Assembly (NCBI RefSeq): GCF_003574395.1
Contig: NZ_QMJY01000082.1
Location: 147,635 to 211,634, forward strand
Direction of reading: 5' to 3'
Length of the DNA stretch: 64,000 nucleotides
From: Tabrizicola thermarum
GTDB lineage: Bacteria > Pseudomonadota > Alphaproteobacteria > Rhodobacterales > Rhodobacteraceae
The stretch's first letter is position 1; the number at the start of each line of letters is the position of its first letter. Positions 53,486 through 64,000 of this stretch are shown here, one piece after another. Position numbers and translations under genes: made by a program. The notes under the pieces were generated by a model. It was not told the DNA's origin. It worked only from the letters and a program-made list of their open reading frames with translations, and did no database searches.

Positions 53486-55657
53486 ATGGCTGAGACGACA
53501 CTCGACAGGGGCGCAGCCGAGGCGATCGCCGGGGGCTGGCACGGCGATCCGTTCGGTGTGCTGGGGCCGCACAAGGTGGCGAAGGGCTGGGAAATCCGGG
53601 CCTTCGTGCCGGGGGCCGAGCGGCTTTGGCTGGTCACCGGCAGGACCGAGGTCGAGGCGGTGCCCTATCCGGGCCTGCCGGGCCTGTTCACCTGCGCCCT
53701 GGCGCGGAAGGCGACTTACAGGTTCCGCGCGGAAGGCCATGGAACTACGTGGGAATTCGACGATCCCTATCGCTTTGGCCCGGTCTTGGGTGAACTGGAC
53801 GAATACCTGCTGGGCGAGGGCAGCCATCGGCGGTTGTGGCAGGCGCTTGGCGCGCATGTGATGACGCACGAAGGGGTGGACGGTGTGCATTTCGCGGTCT
53901 GGGCACCCAATGCCGAGCGGGTCAGCGTCGTCGGCGATTTCAACGTCTGGGACGGCCGCCGCAACCCGATGCGCCGCCGCGGCGCGACCGGTGTCTGGGA
54001 GATCTTCATGCCCGACCTCGCCGAGGGTGTCGCCTACAAATACGAGATCAGGGGGCCGGGTGGCGCGATCCTGCCGCTCAAGGCCGATCCGGTCGGTTTC
54101 GGATCTGAACATCCGCCCGCAACGGCCTCAGTTGTCAGGACAATCCGGGGTGACTGGCACGATGAGGGCTGGATGGACAGCCGGGCTGCCAGACACGGCA
54201 TCGACGCGCCGATTTCCGTCTACGAGGTCCATCTCGGCTCGTGGCGGCGCGCGCCCGGAAACCGGATGCTGAGCTATCTGGAACTGGCCGACCAGCTGGT
54301 GGACTACGCCGCCGACATGGGCTTTACCCACATCGAATGCCTGCCGGTCAGCGAATACCCGTTCGACGGGTCCTGGGGCTATCAGCCGGTGGGACTCTAT
54401 GCCCCCACCATCCGCCACGGCACACCGTCGGAATTCCGCGCCTTTGTCGACGCGGCGCACCGCAAGGGGCTGGGGGTGATCCTCGACTGGGTGCCAGGGC
54501 ATTTCCCCACGGACCCCCATGGCCTGGGCCGGTTCGACGGCACCGCGCTTTATGAACACGAGGACCCGCGCGAGGGGTTCCATCAGGACTGGAACACGCT
54601 GATCTACAACTACGGCCGGGTCGAGGTGAAGAACTACCTCGTCAGCAACGCCTTGTATTGGCTTGAGGAATACCACATCGACGGGCTGCGGGTGGATGCG
54701 GTGGCGTCCATGCTCTACCGCGACTACAGCCGCAAGCCTGGCGAATGGATCCCGAACAAGGACGGCGGCCGCGAAAACTATGAGGCGATCGATGTGCTTC
54801 GCAGCATGAACATCACGGCCTATGGCGAAGTGCCGGGGATCATGACGATTGCCGAGGAATCGACGGCCTTTCCGGGCGTGTCCCGGCCCGCGAACTGGGG
54901 CGGGCTGGGCTTCGGGTTCAAGTGGAACATGGGGTGGATGAACGACACCCTCAGCTACATGCAGAAGGACCCGATCTACCGCAAATACCACCACCACCAG
55001 ATGACCTTCGGCCTGGTCTACGCCTGGTCGGAAAACTACGTCCTGCCGATTTCCCATGACGAGGTCGTGCACGGCAAGGGCTCGATGCTGTCGAAGATGC
55101 CGGGCAACGCCTGGGAAAAGTTCGCCAACCTGCGCGCCTACTACGGTTTCATGTGGGCGCATCCCGGCAAGAAACTCTTGTTCATGGGGCAGGAGTTCGC
55201 GCAGGGCGCCGAGTGGAACCACAACCAGAGCCTCGACTGGCATCAGCTTGATGTTGCGGAACATCGTGGGATGCAGCGGTTGGTGCGCGATCTGAACCGG
55301 GTCTACCGCGAAACCCGCGCCTTGCATGTGAACGACACGCGGCCCGAGGGCTTTGCCTGGATCGAGTCGAACGATGCCGAGGCCGGGGTCTATGCCTGGG
55401 TCCGCAAGGGCGAGGAGGGCGACAGGCCGGTGGTGGCGGTGGTCAACATGACCCCGCTGGAGCGGCAGTATCGGCTGGGTCTGCCGCATCCCGGCAAATG
55501 GACCGAGATCCTGAACACCGACGCCGAAATCTACGGCGGGGGCAACCGTGGCAACCTGGGAGGGGTGACCACGGAGAAGACGCCCTGGCACGGCCTGCCG
55601 CAATCGGCGCTTGTCACGCTGCCGCCGCTCTCGGCAGTGTATCTGCAACAGGGATGA
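53486..55657 (+). CDS. glgB: 1,4-alpha-glucan branching enzyme
   Basis: A 723-residue GH13 enzyme that makes alpha-1,6 branches. An N-terminal early-set domain plus CBM48 (about 110-210, [21 protein letters not shown]) precedes the catalytic barrel: [14 protein letters not shown], nucleophile Asp in [17 protein letters not shown], acid Glu in [13 protein letters not shown], and the transition-state Asp in [14 protein letters not shown]. Length matches E. coli GlgB (728). GGGGAGGAGAG precedes the ATG. Confidence 0.98.
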   Translation: MAETTLDRGAAEAIAGGWHGDPFGVLGPHKVAKGWEIRAFVPGAERLWLVTGRTEVEAVPYPGLPGLFTCALARKATYRFRAEGHGTTWEFDDPYRFGPVLGELDEYLLGEGSHRRLWQALGAHVMTHEGVDGVHFAVWAPNAERVSVVGDFNVWDGRRNPMRRRGATGVWEIFMPDLAEGVAYKYEIRGPGGAILPLKADPVGFGSEHPPATASVVRTIRGDWHDEGWMDSRAARHGIDAPISVYEVHLGSWRRAPGNRMLSYLELADQLVDYAADMGFTHIECLPVSEYPFDGSWGYQPVGLYAPTIRHGTPSEFRAFVDAAHRKGLGVILDWVPGHFPTDPHGLGRFDGTALYEHEDPREGFHQDWNTLIYNYGRVEVKNYLVSNALYWLEEYHIDGLRVDAVASMLYRDYSRKPGEWIPNKDGGRENYEAIDVLRSMNITAYGEVPGIMTIAEESTAFPGVSRPANWGGLGFGFKWNMGWMNDTLSYMQKDPIYRKYHHHQMTFGLVYAWSENYVLPISHDEVVHGKGSMLSKMPGNAWEKFANLRAYYGFMWAHPGKKLLFMGQEFAQGAEWNHNQSLDWHQLDVAEHRGMQRLVRDLNRVYRETRALHVNDTRPEGFAWIESNDAEAGVYAWVRKGEEGDRPVVAVVNMTPLERQYRLGLPHPGKWTEILNTDAEIYGGGNRGNLGGVTTEKTPWHGLPQSALVTLPPLSAVYLQQG

Positions 55658-55694
55658 GAACCGGCGGTTGCACCGCCTAGGGGGAGGGACGTCG

Positions 55695-56966
55695 ATGAAA
55701 GCAAGACCGAACCAGCGCCTGTCGTCGCAGGCCATGGCCTTTGTCCTGGCAGGCGGTCGGGGGTCGCGGCTGAAGGAACTGACCGATCGCCGCGCTAAGC
55801 CGGCGGTCTATTTCGGCGGCAAGACCCGGATCATCGACTTTGCGCTCTCGAACGCGCTGAACTCGGGCATCCGCAAGATGGCGATTGCGACGCAGTACAA
55901 GGCCCACTCCCTCATCCGTCATGTCCAGCGCGGCTGGGGCTTCTTCCGGGCGGAACGCAACGAATACCTGGACATCCTGCCTGCCAGCCAGCGGATGGAC
56001 GAGGTGAACTGGTATCGCGGCACCGCCGACGCCATCGCGCAGAACATCGACATCGTCGACAGCTACGGCGTGAAGTATGTGATCGTCCTGGCGGGCGACC
56101 ACATCTACAAGATGGATTACGAGGTGATGCTGCACCAGCACGTCGAGGCGGAGGCCGACGTGACCATCGGCTGCCTGACCGTGCCAAGGAAAGAGGCCTC
56201 GGCTTTCGGCGTGATGCATGTGGACAAGACCATGCGGATCACCGATTTCCTGGAAAAACCCAAGGACCCGCCGGCCATTCCGGGGGACCCCGACCATGCG
56301 CTGGCCTCGATGGGGATCTATGTCTTCGACTGGGCCTTCCTGCGCGACCTGCTGATCCGCGACATGCAGGACGACAATTCCAGCCACGACTTCGGCTTCG
56401 ACCTGATCCCGCATATCGTGAAGAACGGCAAGGCCGTCGCCCACAGGTTTTCCGACAGCTGCGTGACCAGCGGGCTGGAAACCGAACCCTACTGGCGCGA
56501 CGTGGGCACCATCGACGCCTTCTGGCAGGCGAACATCGACCTGACCGATTTCGTCCCCAAGCTGGACCTCTACGACAGTTCCTGGCCGATCTGGACCTAT
56601 GCCGAGATCGTGCCGCCCGCCAAGTTCATCCACGACGAGGACGGCCGCCGGGGCAGCGCGGTATCGTCCCTGGTCTCGGGCGATTGCATCGTCTCGGGTT
56701 CGGCCGTGTCGAACAGCCTGCTGTTCACCGGTTGCCGGACGCACAGCTATTCCACGCTGGAATATGTGGTGGCCCTGCCGCAGGTAGAGGTGGGCCGGAA
56801 GGCCCGGTTGAAGAATTGCGTGATCGACCGGGGCGTGGTGATCCCGGAAGGTCTGGTGATCGGTGAGGACCCGGAGGAGGATGCCAGGTGGTTCCGCCGG
56901 TCCGAGGGCGGCATTGTGCTCATCACCCAGGACATGCTGGATGCCCGCGCCAGGGCTTTGGGCTGA
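55695..56966 (+). CDS. glgC: Glucose-1-phosphate adenylyltransferase (ADP-glucose synthase)
   Basis: A 423-residue enzyme that commits glucose-1-phosphate to glycogen. The nucleotidyltransferase N-terminus [22 protein letters not shown] and [16 protein letters not shown] are followed by the ADP-glucose/glucose-1-P site regions ([20 protein letters not shown]) and a C-terminal left-handed beta-helix ([20 protein letters not shown]). The start at 55695 ([11 protein letters not shown]) has GGGAGGGAC just upstream. Relatives in this group are usually activated by fructose-6-P and pyruvate. Confidence 0.98.
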   Translation: MKARPNQRLSSQAMAFVLAGGRGSRLKELTDRRAKPAVYFGGKTRIIDFALSNALNSGIRKMAIATQYKAHSLIRHVQRGWGFFRAERNEYLDILPASQRMDEVNWYRGTADAIAQNIDIVDSYGVKYVIVLAGDHIYKMDYEVMLHQHVEAEADVTIGCLTVPRKEASAFGVMHVDKTMRITDFLEKPKDPPAIPGDPDHALASMGIYVFDWAFLRDLLIRDMQDDNSSHDFGFDLIPHIVKNGKAVAHRFSDSCVTSGLETEPYWRDVGTIDAFWQANIDLTDFVPKLDLYDSSWPIWTYAEIVPPAKFIHDEDGRRGSAVSSLVSGDCIVSGSAVSNSLLFTGCRTHSYSTLEYVVALPQVEVGRKARLKNCVIDRGVVIPEGLVIGEDPEEDARWFRRSEGGIVLITQDMLDARARALG

Positions 56967-57030
56967 CAGTCTGGACCTTGCGCGGGGTTTACTTTAGCCC
57001 CGGGCGGGAAGTTACGGAAAGGCAAGGCAA

Positions 57031-58451
57031 ATGGGCGGTCGGGTTCTGTCGGTGGCCTCTGAATGCGTCCCCCTGGTCAAGACCGGGGGGCTGGCCGATG
57101 TCGTCGGAGCGCTGCCCTCTGCCCTGGCAAGGACCGGCTGGGAGATGCGGGTGCTTCTGCCGGCCTACCGTGCCTTGCGCGCCCAGGCCTCTGGTTGGCC
57201 GGTCGTCTGGCAGGAAGCCGATCTCTGGGGCGGGCCGGGCCGCGTTGTGGCCGGTGAGGTGGCGGGCGTCCCCCTGCTGCTTCTCGACGCGCCGCATCTT
57301 TATGACCGCGAAGGCGGCCCCTATTCCGGGCCGACGGGCGAACATCCCGACAATGCGGTGCGCTTTGCGGCCCTGTCCTGGGTCGCCGCCCGTATCGCGC
57401 GCGAGGGGCTTGAGGGTTGGAAACCCGATATCCTGCACGCGCATGACTGGCAGGCCGGGCTGGCGCCTGCCTATCTGGCCTATCATGGCAACGGCGGGGT
57501 GAAATCGGTCATCACGGTTCACAACATCGCCTTCCAGGGCTGGTCTCCGGCGCACATGCTGGGCGTGCTGCGCTTGCCGGGCCACGCTTTCCACCCCGAG
57601 GCGCTGGAATATTACGGCGGACTCTCCAGCCTGAAGGCGGCGCTGGTGACGTCCGACTGGATCACCACCGTGTCGCCGACCTACGCGGCAGAGCTCATGC
57701 GACCGGAATTCGGGATGGGCCTGCAGGGCGTGATTGCCGCGCGCGGGCCGGTCGTGTCCGGCATCCTGAACGGTGTCGATACCGACCTCTGGAACCCCGA
57801 AGCAGAGGATCCTCCCTTCAGTCGCAAGGCGATGGCAGGCAAGGCCAGGGCGCGGGCAAGGCTGTGCGAGGACTTCGGGCTGGAGGTGCCGGGCCCGCTG
57901 GCGATCGTCGTCAGTCGGTTGACCGACCAGAAGGGCATCGACCTGCTGCCGGCCGTCATCCCCGATTTCGTGCTGGGCGGGGGCGGGCTGATCGTGCTTG
58001 GCAGCGGCGATCCGGGGCTGGAAGCCGCGGTGCGCAATCTTGCGGCGCGGTTCCCGGGTCGGGTTGCGGTGCAGATCGGCTATGACGAGGCGCTCAGCCA
58101 CCGCCTGTTTGCGGGGGCGGATGCCGTGCTGGTGCCCAGCCGGTTCGAGCCTTGTGGCCTGACCCAGATGTATGGCCTGCGCTACGGCACGCTGCCGGTC
58201 GTGTCGCTGGTCGGCGGGCTGGCCGACACGGTCATCGGGGCCTCGCCCGCGGCGCTGTCGGTCGGGGTGGCAACCGGAATCACCTTTCACCCGGTCGATG
58301 CCCTGGCCTTCGGCCGCGCCATGGCGCAGCTGCTGGACCTGCATCGTCAGCCGAAGCTCTGGGCGAAACTGCGGGCGAATGCGATGGCGCAGCCGGTCGG
58401 CTGGGAATCCTCGGCCGGTGCCTATGCCGATCTTTACGAAAGGCTGACCGC

Positions 58452-58455
<4 letters not shown>
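57031..58455 (+). CDS. glgA: Glycogen synthase
   Basis: A 474-residue GT5 enzyme that elongates alpha-1,4-glucan from ADP-glucose. The ADP-glucose-binding KTGGLADVVGALP starts at Lys17; the C-terminal Rossmann domain has SRLTDQKGIDLLP, the catalytic EPCGLTQMYGLRYG and GGLADTV. AAGGCAAGG lies just before ATG 57031. The stop overlaps the glgX start (GTGA). Confidence 0.98.
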
Positions 58456-62215
<3,760 letters not shown>

Positions 62216-62317
62216 AGGCGTTCGGGCGTTTCCCGACCTTCAGAGGTCGCGGTTTGACCAGACCCGTCGCCCGAAAGCGACAAACCTGACACATATGTCG
62301 AGTTTCGGGGGGCGGCG

Positions 62318-63850
62318 ATGGGCGAAGTCAGGGTCAGGGCGGGACGCCAGGCACGGCAGGCCGAGCGGGCGCACAAGGGGCAGGGCGTCGGGCGTCCCTA
62401 TATCCTGCGCAACATCCCGACCTATGATGTCCTGTCCGAGGAGAACCTGATCCGCATCGAGGCTGCCGCCGACCGTGTGCTGGCCGAGACCGGGATCGAG
62501 TTCCGCGACGATCCGGTGGCACTGGACCACTGGAAGACGGCCGGGGCCAAGGTGGAGGGGGTGCGTGTCCGGTTCGAGCCGGGGATGCTGCGCGAGATCC
62601 TGAAGTCCGCGCCCGCCGAGTTCACCCAGCACGCGCGGAACCCGGCCAAGTCGGTGCGGATCGGGGGGCGGAACGTGGTGTTCTCTCCCGCCTACGGCAG
62701 CCCCTTCGTGATGGACCTCGACCGCGGCCGCCGGTTCGGGACCATCGAGGACTTCCGCAACTTCATCCGGTTGGCGCAATCAAGCCCCAACTTCCACCAC
62801 TCCGGCGGCACGATCTGCGAGCCGACGGATGTGGCGGTGAACAAGCGGCATCTCGACATGGTGCTGGCCCATATCGAACTCAGCGACCGGCCCTTCATGG
62901 GGTCGGTGACGGCCGAGGAGCGGTCGGAGGACAGCATCGAGATGGCCCGCATCCTGTTCGGCGCCGACTTCGTGGATCGGAACTGCGTGATCCTGGGCAA
63001 CGTCAACGTCAACTCGCCCCTGGTCTGGGACGGGACGATGACCCGGTCCCTGCGGGCCTATGCCCGGGCGAACCAGGCGGCGGTGGTGGTGCCCTTCATC
63101 CTTGGCGGGGCGATGGGGCCGGTCACGAACGCGGGCGGGATCGTGCAGAGCCTGGCCGAGACGATGGCCGGCTGCGCGCTGACCCAGCTGGAGCGGAAGG
63201 GGGCTCCGGTCATCTTCGGGAACTTCCTGTCCTCGATGTCGCTGCGGTCGGGGTCGCCGACCTTCGGGACGCCGGAGCCGGCCATCGGGTCGCAGGTGAT
63301 CGGCCAGCTTGCCCGCCGGCTGAACCTGCCGCTGCGCTGTTCGGGGAACTTCACCACCTCCAAGCTGCCGGACGGGCAGGCGATGATGGAGGGGACGATG
63401 TCGATGCTGGCGGCCATCCATTGCGGGGCCAATTTCATCCTGCATTCGGCGGGGTTTCTGGATGGGCTTCTGTCGATGTCCTACGAGAAGTTCATGCTGG
63501 ATGCCGACCTCTGCGGGGCCTTGCATGCCTATCTGGACGGGATCAGGATCGACGACGATCAGCTGGCCGTGGAGGCCTTCGCCGAGGTGGGGCCGGGGAA
63601 CCATTTCTTCGGCTGTTCCCACACGATGCGGCACTATGAGACCGCCTTCTGGGACAGCGAATTGTCGGACAACGAGCCCTTCGAAAAATGGGAGGCGGCG
63701 GGGTCGGCGGACGCGGCGATCCGGGCCAACCGGCTCTGGAAGAAGCGGCTGGCGGAGTATGAGGCCCCGCCTCTGGATGCGGGGGTCAGGGAGGCCCTGC
63801 ATGACTTCGTGGGGCGGAAGAAGGCCGGGGTGGCGGATGCCTGGTACTGA
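62318..63850 (+). CDS. Trimethylamine methyltransferase (MttB) family protein, second copy, non-pyrrolysine
   Basis: A 510-residue paralogue of the protein at 1615; the two align end to end (YILRNIPTYDVLSEE; HHSGGTICEPTDVAVNKRH; SYEKFMLDADLCGAL) but differ throughout, so this is an old duplication. No in-frame amber codon. A methyltransferase acting on a quaternary or tertiary amine with a corrinoid partner is the family expectation; none is encoded nearby. A G-rich ribosome site (GGGGGGCGGCG) precedes ATG 62318. The gap from pgm is 102 bp with only weak 5-bp hairpins. Immediately downstream, base composition changes and an insertion-element fragment starts. Confidence 0.9.
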   Translation: MGEVRVRAGRQARQAERAHKGQGVGRPYILRNIPTYDVLSEENLIRIEAAADRVLAETGIEFRDDPVALDHWKTAGAKVEGVRVRFEPGMLREILKSAPAEFTQHARNPAKSVRIGGRNVVFSPAYGSPFVMDLDRGRRFGTIEDFRNFIRLAQSSPNFHHSGGTICEPTDVAVNKRHLDMVLAHIELSDRPFMGSVTAEERSEDSIEMARILFGADFVDRNCVILGNVNVNSPLVWDGTMTRSLRAYARANQAAVVVPFILGGAMGPVTNAGGIVQSLAETMAGCALTQLERKGAPVIFGNFLSSMSLRSGSPTFGTPEPAIGSQVIGQLARRLNLPLRCSGNFTTSKLPDGQAMMEGTMSMLAAIHCGANFILHSAGFLDGLLSMSYEKFMLDADLCGALHAYLDGIRIDDDQLAVEAFAEVGPGNHFFGCSHTMRHYETAFWDSELSDNEPFEKWEAAGSADAAIRANRLWKKRLAEYEAPPLDAGVREALHDFVGRKKAGVADAWY

Positions 63851-63926
63851 GGTGCGCCGCGCGTGGTCGGTTTTTCGGACCAAATGAAATCAATAGGTTG
63901 GCTGTGGGCGTTCAGATTAGGTTAAC

Positions 63927-64000
63927 TCAAGTTCCAAGTGCAACGGTTGTTGGTGTTTTTTCGAGTTCCTCGGCGAGGGCCTGTGCTGGTGTTTTCCAGC
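63927..64000 (-). mobile_element. 3' end of an IS30-like transposase, cut by the window edge
   Basis: On the minus strand the frame ending at the TGA at 63929-63927 reads WKTPAQALAEELEKTPTTVALGT. The WKTPA-A--E pattern is the usual C-terminal end of IS30-type (and similar DDE) transposases, where LGWKTPAEAL is common. Only 23 codons are visible. The surrounding 100 bases are T-rich and lower in GC than the genes to the left. Any terminal inverted repeat should lie between 63851 and 63926, but its partner is outside the window, so the exact border is not determined. Confidence 0.6.

Overview
The window is a gene-dense (about 95% coding), high-GC stretch of a chromosome from an alphaproteobacterium, most probably a member of the Rhodobacteraceae/Paracoccaceae (Rhodobacter-like). 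The main reasons are the dusB(nifR3)-ntrB-ntrC-ntrY-ntrX-trkA-trkH-hfq-hflX block, an NtrC without the GAFTGA loop (the Rhodobacter type), the fused IspDF, a recA promoter carrying the alphaproteobacterial SOS box GTTC-N7-GTTC, and several small families I know mainly from Rhodobacterales. No tRNA, rRNA, CRISPR array or prophage is visible. No gap between genes exceeds 300 bases.

Layout. 1-5.4 kb: 3'-truncated guaA (minus), a non-pyrrolysine MttB-type methyltransferase, a divergent pair of conserved regulators or unknowns (DUF6477-like / HTH-DUF6456-like) and a LysE exporter. 5.4-14 kb: lipA, two tandem paralogous outer-membrane barrel proteins, a dihaem cytochrome c, hpt with a tiny membrane protein, a COQ10/RatA-type protein, an esterase, and the overlapping ispDF-pgpA-cinA(pncC) set. 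14-26 kb: the nitrogen-regulation and potassium-uptake block. 26-33 kb: a mesaconyl-C4-CoA-hydratase-like protein with a CaiB-type CoA transferase, a penicillin-acylase family protein, a hydroxyisobutyrate-dehydrogenase family protein, a SYLF lipoprotein and a small sulfotransferase. 33-38.9 kb: recA-MOSC, alaS-DUF1330, and a class II glutamine amidotransferase. 38.9-42 kb: a four-gene ECF sigma operon shaped like cnrYXH, and a DUF3422 protein. 42-50.8 kb: a dipeptide-type ABC importer (two ATPases, binding protein, two permeases) divergent from an ArgE-like deacylase and a DadA-like FAD oxidoreductase, then a CopZ-like chaperone. 51-62.2 kb: a complete glycogen operon glgP-glgB-glgC-glgA-glgX-pgm. 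62.3-63.85 kb: a second MttB-type methyltransferase. The window ends inside what looks like the 3' end of an IS30-like transposase on the minus strand.

How the genes work together. The glycogen block covers the whole cycle: Pgm interconverts glucose-6-P and glucose-1-P, GlgC makes ADP-glucose, GlgA and GlgB build the polymer, and GlgP and GlgX degrade it. The ntr block couples nitrogen sensing by two two-component systems to TrkAH potassium uptake and to post-transcriptional control (Hfq, HflX). The ABC transporter and the divergent deacylase-oxidase pair look like one uptake-and-catabolism unit for an N-acylated or D-configured amino compound; the substrate is not known. Translational coupling (ATGA, GTGA or TGATG overlaps) is very common.

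The most interesting items are the cnrYXH-shaped sigma operon whose sensor-like protein has no histidine or cysteine, the transporter-deacylase-oxidase unit, an hflX reading frame without a convincing canonical start, three convergent gene pairs that share a CTAG double stop, and the two orphan MttB paralogues, one of them beside an insertion element.
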